Of a DNA stretch of 64,000 nt, positions 1 through 11,437 are shown piece by piece. Location: the NCBI GenBank assembly GCA_903772945.1, contig CAICTM010000213.1, forward strand, positions 26,999 to 90,998, read 5' to 3'. The stretch is from Seminavis robusta (taxonomy: Eukaryota > Bacillariophyta > Bacillariophyceae > Naviculales > Naviculaceae). Each line of letters opens with the position of its first letter. Positions within the stretch are counted from its first letter, which is position 1. Made by a program: the position numbers and the translations under genes. The notes under the pieces were generated by a model. That model did not search any database. It was given only the letters and a program-made list of their open reading frames with translations, and was not told the DNA's origin.

Positions 1-1158
1 TTCTATGTACTGGAAATCGTACCAGATACCGATTAGGTGAGAATCGAATCCATTTGTGGCTGAAAATTTGAGCAGTCACGAGCGTCTGGTCGATTGTATA
101 ACAATTGCTGGCAGGCATTTGCTGTTGTTGCTGCTGTTGTTGGTTGAATCAGCATGGGAACACTGTTGGTCTAGCAACTGGTCGGTCGTCAACAGCTGTA
201 GCAGACAAACTCCATCTTGCATCATTCATAGGCACTTCCCTTGAGCCACCACTTTGTGTTTGGCCCGTGCTCTGCCATACAACGTCTCGTTTATTGCACA
301 ATTTGAACATTCCTGCCCTGTTTGCCATGGCCGCTGATTGTGTTTTCTGTCGAGGAAAGTCTGACTTGCAATATTGCTTCTTGGATGGTTTTGATGGCCT
401 TGCTGTAAAATGTTCCATGGCTGTCGTATGGTCTTTCTTGTTGTGGAGAAATGAGTGATATTGTTGTCAAGGTAAACAATTATCTCACATCCTACAACTC
501 TACTGCTGCCATCGCCTCTTTTGTACTCCAGTTGGTATTGCTAGAAACACCATTGGTACTATTCCCAGCCCTTTTGTCATGGTCACGGAACATGACGGGC
601 GGTACTTCGTTCCTTGGTGCTTTTGCATGCTGAGAATTTTGTTAGCAGCAACACTTGACTTGTGGAGGTGGTGGTGATGCTACCTTGACTCTACTGGACT
701 CTCACCAGACTCGACTCTGGCGGGAATTTCAAAAGAAATTTCAGCTGGGTAGCTGGTGGTGTGGCTGTGATTTTGCTCCTGCTGCGACCAGTGACTGGAC
801 CAGTCCTGAAAGAACTCCATGGAGCCTCACGCCCTTTCCCACCATTTGCCAAGACGAGACGTGCTTTCCTTGAAAGCCTCGGTGTCGTGAAGCGATTGCG
901 AAACAAATAGTACGGTAGGGTTGAGGCTTTTCGCCAGGATGACGTGTTTTCACTCATTCCTTTTGCGGCTTCTTCCATCAACCCTGTCACCCTGTCACCT
1001 TGCGGCTTGCGGCGCATTCAAGCTCCTGTCCACAAGAGATTCGAGAGGATACAGTTGCTTGCATTGCATCCGAGTCAGTCTGTGTCAACACACTAGATCT
1101 AGCTAGAGCTCATCTACCTTCTTCACATCAAGAGATACTAGCTAGGCTACTTTCTACA
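1..1158. other. No confident gene at the window start
   Basis: This stretch has no reading frame I can assign. A (TTG/CTG)n microsatellite lies near 120-143; on the minus strand it reads as a short Gln run that could belong to an exon cut by the window edge. The minus-strand frames at 291-479 and 691-1017 are open and not obviously low-complexity, but they have no recognisable domain and no clear splice links. Confidence 0.4.
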
Positions 1159-1744
1159 ATGAAGTTTCTGCTGTTGCTCTGTTGGGCGCTCCTTGGTTCT
1201 GTGTCGGGCTTCAACCCCATGGCCAAGAACGTACACAGTACCATGACCCCGCTTTCGCCGCTCCAACCTGCTGATCTGGGTCAAGATTACGAAGCAACAT
1301 CTCCGACGACACTAACGGCAGTCCTCGGTCCAATGGCTGGCCTTACAACAGGTCTGGTCACCTTTGCCGGTGCCGCCTTTGCAGGAGAAGAAATCGAAAT
1401 GGCCGAATTGCCCCCACCATATGTACCTGCCATATTTGCTGTGGGCTTGTTGGTTGGTGTGGGTGTTCTGACCGGAAGTCTGGGAAATGTCATTGATGAA
1501 GGTGCGTCTGTTCGCTTGCCATTTTAAAGAAATTTGATGATTGATCTAACCACCTTTTTGTTTCTTGCGCCATGTCATGCTGCTTTCATGCCTCTTCAAT
1601 CGCTGCATTTGTTTGTTTGCCACTGCACAACAATTCACTTTGCCACTACTTGGATCGACAGAGGCTTCATTGGGTCTTCAGTCGGGAGCCCGTGCCCGCA
1701 AAGAAATTGAGCGAAGCAGGTCATCCTATTTCAAGAAACGCTAG
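1159..1744 (+). CDS. Small plastid-targeted single-helix thylakoid membrane protein
   Basis: Two exons, 1159-1501 and 1662-1744, separated by a 160-nt GT..AG intron (1502-1661), give a 141-residue protein. Without splicing the frame ends at 1527 and loses the C-terminus. Residues 1-17 form a signal peptide ending SVSG followed by Phe-Asn-Pro, which fits the diatom ASAFAP-type plastid presequence. A second hydrophobic stretch (about 52-75) ends in AFA/G, like a thylakoid-transfer signal. The predicted mature chain of about 66 residues has a short acidic, Pro-rich lumenal segment, one membrane helix (about 90-107) and a basic C-terminal tail ending KKR. Size and topology resemble small nuclear-encoded photosystem subunits. 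Assignment to a photosystem is inference; I cannot name the subunit. Confidence 0.75.
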
Positions 1745-2202
1745 CCAGCTAGGAATCTTTCTGGTCCTACACTAATTGTACATGGTGCGCAGCTCATACT
1801 GGTATGGTAAAAGATTTAGAAGATGATGATATTCCAGCTACCAGTAGTATGAATCGAAGACTGTTCGAACGTCACAAAGGGCATCCTTGCTAATATAATC
1901 TAAATATCGACTTGCAAACACCTGCTGTTGCCGCGCGCCGCACACATGCTTTCATCCCGGCGAAGCCATTACCGCCGCTACATGTACCTGGCTAGGGATG
2001 AAGCTGATCAAAGCAAACAAGACGAGGAAGGGTCGCAACTGTGCCCAGAGAGGTTAATACTCGGCAGAGCGGAATTGTTTGGGGAGCTGCAATGCCGCGC
2101 GTACTACAACTCCTCGAGGATGGGAGAACTGCACCCTCTACTGTTGATCAGGTTGGCGAACAAGTTGCTTGTGTTCGTTTTCTTTAGTTTTAGCTACTCC
2201 TA
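1745..2202. other. Intergenic, convergent gene ends
   Basis: This lies between the 3' ends of the thylakoid-protein gene and the ubiquitin protease gene. An open frame at 1928-2206 on the plus strand begins at a non-ATG codon and shows no domain. I see nothing else here. Confidence 0.5.
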
Positions 2203-4080
2203 CTAGCTCAATTCGTACATGGTGAGATATGCGGTCTTGGAGGAGTTTTTGATTGCTTCATTCGCTGAAACTGTGGACACATAGGAGTCGTTGAATCTGG
2301 TCCACTGTCGTTCCCCCTTGTCTGGATACGCACGCAACGCGTCAGCTGTATAGTGACCACAAGCCGCAGAGGACCCAATGTGATTCACAACGCTTCGAAT
2401 GTGGTAGGTTCCCCGACGGCAGTCTGGTGATGATTGTTGTTGTTGGCTCAGAAGATTCGGCACAATGACGTCTTGGGAACAGCAGTCGGCAAGAACGCCT
2501 CCCATATCTTCATCCAACGAGAGGTTGTCGTCGAATTGAAAGTCGGATTGGTTCTTGCGGTACGTGATGGATGTGTAGTCGTCACTGACATCCACAATGA
2601 AGCGTTTGAAGTGGAGCAAGAGCGCTCTTGGAAGTCGAGTGATTTCCATAGTTTGCATCGCAGACTCGCAAAAGCACTTTTCACACTTGATTTCTCTCTT
2701 CTCTGGAGCAAAAAACTTGCGCAGGCCATCGGCCACAGAACTGCTGTCTCCTCCAATCTCCAGCGACAAGTGAAGAAAGTTCTCCACATGCGAGCGTGTG
2801 AATTTGCAGCTTTCGCACGTGAGACGGACACTCACTTCTGTTTTGAAGTATGATTCCACCGGCGAAGGTTCTGCGCTTTCGGCCGGCGATGGGGTTGGTG
2901 ATTGAGCTTCCTCGGTGGAAACAGAAGCCACCGACTCTCCCTCTTTTCGAAGCACTACAGCGTCATGCAGATCTGGAGAAGTCATTCTTCCTCCGACCAG
3001 CTTGCAGCGCGGGGGGGTTGCGGGTACTACAGCAGTGTCAAAGTTGTAGTTGCTGTCCAGGAGCCGAGCGTAAATAAGCTCTTCAATTCCATCAGGTTGT
3101 AAATCGGAAAAGGATTGGCAGGTACTCAGCTTTGTGGTGGTGCCATTGGGGCAGGGATTGCTCTCGGCGGTTTCAGCGGGCGCTGTTTCGCCGTCTTCCT
3201 CTTCGCTGCGAACCGGATCCTGCATTTCCGTGCAATCGGACGCTGTTTCCACTTCCTGGTGAATGTTGTTGCTTTCTTCTGGCTTGGTTGTTGTTGAGTT
3301 TGTGCCTATTTCCTCAAGGACTTGTGCCTCTACTTTGACTTCATCGACTGGTTCTGTCTCCATTGGCTGCTGTTTGTCGTCCTCGACTGGCTCTGGCTTG
3401 ACTTTGTAGTCCTCATCGAGAATATCTAGCAAAGTGGTCAGAAATTCATGCGAGTCTTCTTGTCGGAATCCCAGAAACAGGGATGTTCTCTCATCCAACG
3501 CTCGCTTAAAGTCATCGGGACTGACAGCCTCTCCTCCACGAAGAGTCTCCATTAGCTCCAGAAAAGCTTGCCGAACGCTTTTGGCCTCCTCAGTCTCGGG
3601 CGAGTTGGGAGGACTCTCCCGTTCCAATTCCTCCACAAAGTGATCCAGACTAGCAATCATTTGCAAGGCAGAGTTCATATAACACGTGTTTCCCAAGTTC
3701 CGCAAGCCTCCATAGCCATTGAACTGATTCGTGCTGGTTGTTGTTGTCTCTTGTGCTACTTCTTCAATGATCATATCGTCCTGTGTACTAGTCTCGTCCT
3801 TGGTTGAAGCACCATCGTCATCGCCAGAGACTTCTACTACCATTTCCTCTTGGTCTACAACAGCAGGAGACACTTCTTCCTCTGTTGTTGTCTGTGGACT
3901 GGGTCGTGTCTCTTCCTCCGAACACGCTTCACCATCCATATCATCTGGTTCAGACCTGGATGGCTCAATCGTCGGCTGTGCTGTTAGCATTGTGAAGGGA
4001 TTACTGAAACTATCGGCTTCAACGTCCTCCGATGTGAAGCATGTGGCAAACGTGAATGGGTCAATGTCTACTAGCGCCAT
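2203..4080 (-). CDS. Ubiquitin carboxyl-terminal hydrolase, USP family (peptidase C19)
   Basis: A 625-residue cysteine protease predicted to remove ubiquitin from proteins. The Cys box GGLRNLGNTCYMNS places the nucleophile at Cys133. The His box CGHYTAD gives His576, and FNDS gives an Asp/Asn pair near 597-598. Two CxxC pairs (CESC, CEKC) before the HFKRF motif form the usual USP zinc ribbon. The catalytic domain is split by a long acidic, Ser/Thr/Pro-rich insertion (roughly residues 225-385), and the first 120 residues are also acidic and disordered. I start at ATG 4080 (MALVD); the frame stays open upstream to 4458, but that part looks like 5' UTR. No intron is needed. The neighbour (MYND gene) is divergent. 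Family call is strong; the subfamily is not resolved. Confidence 0.9.
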   Translation of the reverse strand: MALVDIDPFTFATCFTSEDVEADSFSNPFTMLTAQPTIEPSRSEPDDMDGEACSEEETRPSPQTTTEEEVSPAVVDQEEMVVEVSGDDDGASTKDETSTQDDMIIEEVAQETTTTSTNQFNGYGGLRNLGNTCYMNSALQMIASLDHFVEELERESPPNSPETEEAKSVRQAFLELMETLRGGEAVSPDDFKRALDERTSLFLGFRQEDSHEFLTTLLDILDEDYKVKPEPVEDDKQQPMETEPVDEVKVEAQVLEEIGTNSTTTKPEESNNIHQEVETASDCTEMQDPVRSEEEDGETAPAETAESNPCPNGTTTKLSTCQSFSDLQPDGIEELIYARLLDSNYNFDTAVVPATPPRCKLVGGRMTSPDLHDAVVLRKEGESVASVSTEEAQSPTPSPAESAEPSPVESYFKTEVSVRLTCESCKFTRSHVENFLHLSLEIGGDSSSVADGLRKFFAPEKREIKCEKCFCESAMQTMEITRLPRALLLHFKRFIVDVSDDYTSITYRKNQSDFQFDDNLSLDEDMGGVLADCCSQDVIVPNLLSQQQQSSPDCRRGTYHIRSVVNHIGSSAACGHYTADALRAYPDKGERQWTRFNDSYVSTVSANEAIKNSSKTAYLTMYELS

Positions 4081-5610
4081 TGTGTGATGTGTCTGATGTA
4101 TTGCTGGAAAGGTTATTAGTGGTGATGGATGAATAATAAGAATGCAATGACGAGTTGGTTGCTTTCTCGTGGATGAAGTTGCAGAGAGGAAGAAAGAGAT
4201 GTGAGGAGTGAGGAGCGCCACCGATGCAAGACGAATGCAATCTGCTGAAATTTGGACGTGGTGTGTCTTGCGGCTCACTGGTTGAGCACACGACAAAATT
4301 GCATGGAGATGGAGGAATTTTCTTTTCGGTCCCGTGAACTCCCCTAAAACAGAAACCATGTGGCAGGGGCGTTCACAGACTATTGTCATATCTATGGATA
4401 CTACGTACACTAACACACCAATGGTTATGCCGTAGCATTCCCCAGCCATTGTGCTCAACCAGACTGGGGTTTAGCTCATCGGTACCGGTACCACAGCGGA
4501 ATGAATCGAATCACATGATGACGATCCCTTCAGTGCTGCCGTTTTGTACCACTGAGGATCAGAAGCAACCCTGCGGGGCCGACACCTGTACGCTCAGACA
4601 TGTGTCAATGTCCGCCGCCTACCGGTACAGCAGCCTGCTGTGCTATATATTTACTAAAATAATGATGGGCTGATGTTGCCATCTGTTTCTGCTTCGCTCT
4701 TCTTGTTCCCCGCCATGGAATGGCTGCGTTTGGTAAGCCGCTCAAAACGAATGTCGATCTCGCAACTGTCCAGTGGATCCAATACTAGTGCCTAGTTTGT
4801 TTGTTTCTCTAGCTGGCACATGGCCCTTTGAACAAGGCCCTTCTGCATACTTTGGCAGGACTGCCTGTGGATGTGGACACAGTAATTGGTCCCTTCTTGA
4901 AACACAGGACTTTCTTTCACCGGATTGCTGGTCTGTTGAATGTCTCCAAGTCATGTCCCTCACCAAGAAAACAAAAATGTCCATGACAGAAGCATCAAGG
5001 GACAAACAAAGGAAGACAAGCTAGCAGCTAGCTTTCAACCTCTTTTGATTCATCTTGAACCTGCAATGCGAACGCTACAAGAGCTTCCAAGCACAGTTCC
5101 CATAAATAAAACCCCCAACTCCCTTTATTTTTGTCAATTTGGACAAAGCCTGCCTGACCAATCCTTGGCGACGCACGTTCCACATTCAAAAGCCAACGTG
5201 TTTTGAAGACTGGCGTCGAAAGTTCCAGAAGCCTCGGCCAGTCCAGGTTCAACAAGACTGAGTGTACTGTATTCGAGTTGATGCGAAGAGATTCGATTGA
5301 ATTCGATTCGATTCATCAAGCGAACTCTACCAGACCTCCAAGTGATGATCAACTGTGCGTTATTCTTCTCGGCAGCAACTTACACCTCTCTCCTCTAAAC
5401 TAGCTACCGACAGCTAAATCGTACTGGTTACCTTTTCCTTCTCATTTGCCATAACATTTTTATTGCTATTCCTGACACACTGATATTTCTGATCACATTT
5501 CGAGTGCTTTTGAATTGGGTTGGTTGTTGTCACACGGACGAGAGAGACACACACACACTGTGGACGCTGTCAAGCTAGAGATCGAGGTCGCTGCTAGGTA
5601 GACTCTAGAG
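4081..5610. other. Divergent intergenic region, repeats only
   Basis: This 1.5 kb separates the divergent starts of the ubiquitin protease and MYND genes. It holds a GGTACCGGTACC palindrome at 4481-4492, a GATTC-rich simple repeat near 5286-5320, and a short CA repeat near 5550. None of the short frames looks coding. Confidence 0.5.
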
Positions 5611-7110
5611 ATGGTTCAAGAAAGAGAAGAAAAGCCGGTGCGGGGTGCCTCGCCCAGCACAGTCGCGATAGTCAATGAGGACAACAGCAGCAATCCGTGG
5701 TGGCCACTGGAAGAGGAGGAGGAGGAGGACGTACTAGTTGAGTATCCGTTGACACCGATGCAGAGCTTGGAAATCACAAGAGCCGTCGACTTTTTCGTCT
5801 CTCAGCCAGAAAGCTACAAATTTGACAGCAAATGGGCCATCAAGAACATGACAACAACTTTTTGTGGAGTAGAAGACGGCAGTGTCGACTTGTCTTGTCT
5901 CTTTGAGAGATTTGGCAGCGAGTTGAATTTTGTACTTCCTACTGGAAACATGGATGTGGAAATGAATGCTGTCGAACGGGATGCTAGACACATTGCAATC
6001 AAGGTTCTCCACGAGCGATTCGCTCCTCGATCCCGATACCCCAATGACGAAAGGCTCACTTTTTCAAAGGAATTCCACCATTTTGTGTTGTCATTGCTTG
6101 GAAATATTGTCCAACTCTTGGAAATGAGCCGTGGGCGTGGCCCCGAAACTCACATGGAATGGATGCGACTGTACAGGACGGCAACCAATGCCACCTGCAG
6201 GGCCCAAGCCAGTCGCTTGGAGGAGGCATTTTTTCGGGGGCAGCAGGGGACTTTCCTCCGCAACTCGCCCATGGTCGGCATGCCGGCAACTTACTTTTCG
6301 GCTGTCCTTGGCGCCAAACCACGAGACGCGCAGTCTACGATCGAAAGACACTACATGCGTCAGCGTAGAGACCAGGCCATTCTGGTGTTTCGGCAACTCT
6401 TTGGTGCCGTAGCGTCGGGTTTGTATCGATCCGAGCAGACTTGCTCGCATTGCTGCTCCAAGGTTTCGGGACCGGCTTTCTCTGTATGCTCTGGCTGTCA
6501 CCTGGCCGTCTACTGTGGACGGCAGTGCCAAAGAACCGACTGGAAAGAAGTGCACAAAGTACAATGCGCCACTCTCAGTGCCAAACACGAGCACCTCCAA
6601 CAGTCATTGGTATACTTGACTGCCAAACACGACGACGAGATACAGCAGGGGAGGACCCCCAATTTTGGAGCTGACTACTGGGCCTTGCATCACTGTACTC
6701 TAGGCAGAGACTCCTCGCCTTGGCAAGGTACAGAGTTGGAAGACGCCCTCCAGCCGCCATCGCTGGAGTTCTACTTTGCAAACTTGTGTCGGGTGCGTGC
6801 ATGGGCGCTCTGGTTCTTTCCCAAGAACAAGACCCCGAACAAATGCAAGCCGCGCCTTCGGGACGCTGCTTCCAATGCTGAAATGAAGGTTTTTCATCGG
6901 CTTGTTGAGTTCCTTTGCTACGACTACAGAAAAGACATGGAGGACGTCACAGCATTCACGTATCCGCCACTTTCGGAGATTGACGGGAACAATCTACTTG
7001 TAGGCATGACAGCCGAGAGATTTTTGGAGATCCTCGATGTTACAGGCGCCAGAGGCTATCAAACTTCCGCCAATGAGCGAATAGCTGCCTCGCGACCAAA
7101 CGAAACGTGA
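5611..7110 (+). CDS. MYND-type zinc-finger protein
   Basis: A 499-residue single-exon protein. The MYND finger spans about residues 278-319 and has the full C-x2-C ... C-x2-C ... YCGRQCQ ... H-x3-C ligand set, starting at Cys278 and ending at Cys319. MYND fingers mediate protein-protein contacts. Upstream is a Glu-rich stretch (about 35-43) followed by a mostly alpha-helical region of about 230 residues with no family I recognise; the roughly 180 residues after the finger are also unassigned. No SET domain is visible, so a SMYD-type methyltransferase role is not supported. The ATG at 5611 follows an in-frame-free, CTAG-rich leader. Many diatom proteins carry a lone MYND finger; the function is unknown. 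Confidence 0.85.
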   Translation: MVQEREEKPVRGASPSTVAIVNEDNSSNPWWPLEEEEEEDVLVEYPLTPMQSLEITRAVDFFVSQPESYKFDSKWAIKNMTTTFCGVEDGSVDLSCLFERFGSELNFVLPTGNMDVEMNAVERDARHIAIKVLHERFAPRSRYPNDERLTFSKEFHHFVLSLLGNIVQLLEMSRGRGPETHMEWMRLYRTATNATCRAQASRLEEAFFRGQQGTFLRNSPMVGMPATYFSAVLGAKPRDAQSTIERHYMRQRRDQAILVFRQLFGAVASGLYRSEQTCSHCCSKVSGPAFSVCSGCHLAVYCGRQCQRTDWKEVHKVQCATLSAKHEHLQQSLVYLTAKHDDEIQQGRTPNFGADYWALHHCTLGRDSSPWQGTELEDALQPPSLEFYFANLCRVRAWALWFFPKNKTPNKCKPRLRDAASNAEMKVFHRLVEFLCYDYRKDMEDVTAFTYPPLSEIDGNNLLVGMTAERFLEILDVTGARGYQTSANERIAASRPNET

Positions 7111-7300
7111 AGATACTATGAAAAAGCCCCACTAGCTAGCTAGCAACTGGTGCTCCTGGCTTTGACATGATAATCTATTTGGAATTGTAAACTAGACTAG
7201 CTGACACGCAGTCATAACCCTCCATTCTTTGAATTTGGCACACTCCGGATGTAGTTGGAATCTGCAGCGGTTCTTTGGCCCACTTTTGTGCTTCATGACT

Positions 7301-10300
7301 CTACGGACTCTTGAATGAAATCAGATACTCAGGATAGGCTTGGGCATCGTGGAATATAACGTGGATAGACGGGTCGAGGGTGGAATCGACTGTGCTGTCG
7401 TAAAGTTGCATCGTCTTCCGATCGCGCACATCTGGAGTCAAAACATTGGTCTGAGAACGACAGCACAACTAAATGAGGTTATGCGTCCGCTGCAAGGAAT
7501 GAAACTGCGCTGCAATGCTGGTGCATGTACCAGGTATCAGTTGGTGGCTCACCTTTCCGTAGCAATACTCGCCAACTACAACCCTGCAAGCCATCATGTA
7601 CTTTGAAGGAAGTTAGAAGAGGCAGCATAGGACGGAAAAACAATGGAATGGGGCAAAGAAGACGAGACGAGTCCATGGTGAACCTACCTGCTTGCCTTGT
7701 CGGTCTGGAACGGCGTATGTTTTTTGGGCTGAGTAGCTCGCGTCTCTCGCAAAGTAGACGCCTTTCCCTGCAACGCCAAAAGCAGATGGTTAGACTTGCT
7801 TTTGACTGACTGAAAGATCTCTTTGCCAAGGCTGTAAAATGAACCTACCGTACAAGGTCGCGTTTTTCCCGCAAAAGCTGCGATTGAAACCCTGCTGCAA
7901 TATTTTGTCCATGACCTCCTTGTTCGTTCCATGGAAGAGCCATTTGCGTTCGAATCTCTCCAGAGCTCTCTTTGGTTCACAGGTCGCTCGATTGCAAATC
8001 GTCTGGCGTTTGATCGCGTACGATTGCCACATCGCGAGATGCTGAACTCTTTCAACTCTTTCAATCTTTGTTCCGGGGCTGAGAGTTGACAGAAAGGCCG
8101 CCTCCACTTCCATCCGTTCATGGTCACCTGGAAGAAGTTGGTGCTTCTGCACAACTGAAGGATCTGATGTTTTGTCCCAGTGACTGGGCGCGTCCAAAGC
8201 CGAGGAGTCTCCAACAGTTTGCTGGAGTGGGGCGAGGTCGTCACTAGAACAAATTTTTGTTTTGCTCATCATGAACCATCCACTATCAGTCGTTATAATG
8301 TCGTCGTCAGACGAGGCCCCGTTGAGGGCGACAGCAACAAGTTGACGCGCCATGGCTTCATCAGTTTGGTGAAGCTGCGTCCGTGGCAAGCAGCAAATCG
8401 TGAGTGATAAGAGTGGTGATGGACGCGCAGCACGAACGAACGATACAGTACCAACCTTTCGCCCAAATGCAAAGTCATCCTCTCGTTGCTTGGATATCTG
8501 GATGATGTCGCCTTCACACAAAATCATTCGAGGCTCACCATGCAATTCAGCTGGGAATTCCTCACCAAACTCGATTGCATGTAGGTCGATTGCTTTCGAA
8601 GTACCTCCATCAGCTTCGAGGACTCTTTGTACACGTCGCTTGTATCCTGTCGAGTTCTTTATCTGCTCCATACTCGCAAAATCAATCACGTATCCTGGAA
8701 GGGGAGAGTAGTCTTTCGATCCCTTCGTGTAAGCAGCTTCAATCTTCTTGCTACATTTGCCAGCGTAAAGTATCCAACAATCATTGGCATCGTAGATTGT
8801 GTCGGGGGCATGCTGACTCATCGCGTACGACGTCTCCTGCCACATCCACTTCGGAGTCTGGATTGGAGCAGCAGATACAGTTCCACCCATTCCTTGTTCA
8901 ACGTCACCTCCCTTCCGGACAACCTTTGGGACGAACTGGCATGTTGCGGTTCTCATGCCGACTACGGAATCACGCAATGCATTCAACTCTGCCTTGATGT
9001 TCCGCTTTGATCGACGACTCCTGTAATACTTTGCTGTCATAAAAAGTAGAGCCACCAGGACGGCAATCAAGAAGAGGATCAGAAAGATCGCCCAAATGGG
9101 CATTTCGTAGGGCAGAGGAGGGTAGGTGTCGTCTGGTGGTAGAGCCAGCCCACAACCCATCCCTGCAAAGCAGACGTCCTGAAAACCCTTGTCAAGGTTT
9201 GCCGAGCTAAAATTTGTGCCTGCTACTCCAATGTCTTTCCAGACGAACTTGCTGCCGTCATGCTGTACGTTGAACAAAGAGTACTTTGGATCCTTTCGAT
9301 CACCCTCAGCTGTGAAAGCAACCTTGCCACTGACTCCGTCGAACACTAGCTCACGGAGAATCCGAACAACCGCGTCACCGTCACTTCGATCATCGGACAT
9401 CACAATGGCATACGCCATGGCCCGGATGGCATCAACTGTCTCGGCAGCAAACGTTGGCAGTTCATCAAGGATCTCTTTTCCGTTCTCGCGCTGATACTTT
9501 TGTAGCTCGTTCATGAAATCCTCGTAAACCTGATCGCGATTGCGAAAGGGTGCTAGTCCGAGGTATCCTGGCGTGCGAGGAAGCCACCCGTGATTGTTGA
9601 CATCATCTCGGGGAGCCCAGGAGGACGGTCCAACAAAAATTGTCTCTGGGTTGAGGAGTATATTCGCTTCTTTGAGGATTGCGAACGCATGTTCTTGGTG
9701 GGCCGCCAAGAAGATGACTCGAGAAGTGATACTTGGGTCAGTGGGTATGTTCTCAAGCACCTGGAGCACAGAGTCACCGTCTACCAATCCATCTTGCGTG
9801 AGACGAATGACATCGCTAAAAGCAACCTGGCCGAGCCAGTCGTCGTGGTCTCCTACCCATGAGCTCCTCAAGTCGTTGACCAAGTCCTTGGCGTATTGAG
9901 TATCGGTGGCAAGGATTCCAATACGCTCCCAGCCAAACACTCGCATCATGGCAATCAATGCCCCAACTGAAAAAATTAAGTGAGACAACAAAGGAATCGA
10001 ATCGAATCGGATCAACGACAAACAAAAAGCTGGTTGAAACCACGCCTCACCTTCGCCTCTTTCATTGTTTGGGGCGACCATCCGCGAAAAGCTTGGGAAC
10101 TCATATTTGTTGGAGAGCAAAGATGAAGTGCTAGCAGGGGAGAGCTGTGGAACAGCCTCAAGGCCGGCAACGCGAGCCAAAGAAATGGAGGCGCCAGAGC
10201 AGCGGGCTCCAATAATCCCATGCATAGGTTTGTTCCCATTGGCGGATCGGAGCCCCCAGTAGCTTCGAACTGCGGTAGTTTCGTCGCAGGCTGTGTTTCG

Positions 10301-10522
10301 CAAGTCGTATTCCAATCGATCCCCTGGATTTAGGACGTCCCACCATCCTTGATTGATCAGCTGGACCGTAACTGCAAAGACGTCGGGGCCCCAGACGTAA
10401 TTCGAAGTGTCAAACAACCCCGCGAGCTTGATCACCGTTTGGTCTTCGTTGTCAAAATACAAACCTTGGCTGGTCGAGCCAACGACAAGAGACATCACGA
10501 GGAATCCTGTTAGTAATTTCAT
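7301..10522 (-). CDS. Receptor-like PARP: Venus-flytrap ectodomain, one TM helix, WWE and ADP-ribosyltransferase domains
   Basis: Six exons (10522-10051, 9966-8456, 8374-7849, 7767-7688, 7600-7553, 7450-7301) with matching phases encode 928 residues. Residues 1-20 form a signal peptide. About 25-440 look like a periplasmic-binding-protein type I (ANF-receptor) ligand domain as in GABA-B and natriuretic receptors. One membrane helix follows (about 446-469) with a basic stop-transfer, then a WWE domain (about 531-612) and a PARP catalytic domain (about 745-928). The catalytic domain has LFHGT (His809), GKGVYFA (Tyr841) and YPEYLISF at the C-terminus, where Leu922 seems to replace the Glu of polymerising PARPs. 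The triad H-Y-L suggests mono-ADP-ribosylation. Introns 1 and 2 (84 and 81 nt) are stop-free and multiples of three, so unspliced reading hides them; unspliced reading also loses the last three exons. Domain calls are by motif; receptor function is inference. Confidence 0.85.
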
Positions 10523-10856
10523 CGTTTCAAATGCTTTTGCAAGAGAGGGCCTTTGCGTCTTTGTCCTCTCAAGTTTGTGTGAATTGCAAGTGTGCGAAGG
10601 AAGGACGATCTCGTCGAGTGTCACACTCGTAGCGAATTTAGCAGTTCACGGAACTCGAAAAGCAGCATACGGAATTCGAGTACCGTACGGAACGACAGAC
10701 ACGACTGGGGCCCAACGGGCCCACATACCGGTACCGGTACCAGGTCAACCAACAGTCCTTGAAGGGAGAGACATTGTCTACCTTGTCGGCAGCAAGGAGA
10801 TCAACCACCAATCCAGCCAGGAATTCTCTGCTGAGCTCCATGACAAGCCTTGGAGA

Positions 10857-10980
10857 TAGCTAATGCTTTTCAATGGGAGTGTCTGTGAGTGTGTTGGGGA
10901 GCTGCTTCTCTGAAAGCATTAGCTATTTCAATGTAATGGATAAGCTAGAGACCATTTGGCCAACACTGTTGCCATGGTGG
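10857..10980 (+). repeat. Hairpin repeat R1 (direct pair with 12456-12590)
   Basis: A 13-bp perfect inverted repeat, 10857-10869 with 10913-10925, encloses a 43-nt loop containing TTGGGGAGCT. A further conserved block ends in GCCATGGTGG. The copy at 12456-12590 lies in the same orientation. The stem carries one compensating base-pair swap between the copies. Confidence 0.6.
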
Positions 10981-11259
10981 TAAAATTGATTTTTTCTTTG
11001 TTCTTTGTTATTCTTTGGTGCTCTGCTGTTTGGCGGCAAATCAAGCACGATTCGCGAAATGACCACTTCCGGGTTCCCATTTCCGAAAACCGAAACATAA
11101 CCGTCAAAAACGCTCACATTTTGACGTCTGCGTGGGGCCCCTGCTGCCTGCTGGTACCGGTATGGGGCATCAAAAATAAGTCAGCGGAAGCTGCGATACC
11201 TCGGCAGAAAGACAGATGGAAGAAGGAGGATCATGTTCGAGATTGCACCCATCTTTCAA

Positions 11260-11437
11260 GCCAGCCCTGGCGACAACACCCGACAACACCCGACTACGTC
11301 GTGTGTTGCCGCCCGGTATCATTCATTCCCTTATTGCAACCTTCTTTATTAAGCTAGCCCTGGCGACAACACCCGACTACGTCGTGTGTTGCCGCCCGCT
11401 ACTCTATAATTTACCAGCTGCCATTCCCTTATTGTAA
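11260..11437 (+). repeat. Tandem duplication of about 90 bp
   Basis: Two units (about 11260-11350 and 11352-11437) share the block CCCTGGCGACAACACCCGAC and continue through a small hairpin, CGAC-TAC-GTCG, to CATTCCCTTATTG. The first unit has one extra CGACAACAC copy. Confidence 0.7.

Noticed and set aside
691-1017. 108-codon minus-strand frame
   Set aside because: Open but no domain or start context, and it overlaps the leader of the thylakoid-protein gene.
4081-4458. N-terminal extension of the ubiquitin protease
   Set aside because: Open but basic/hydrophobic, with no similarity to USP N-termini; ATG 4080 gives the acidic start typical of the rest.
9967-10050. Reading the receptor-PARP gene without intron 1
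   Set aside because: The segment is stop-free by chance (84 nt) but has GTGAGG..TTTCAG ends and inserts residues into the ligand domain just before a core strand.
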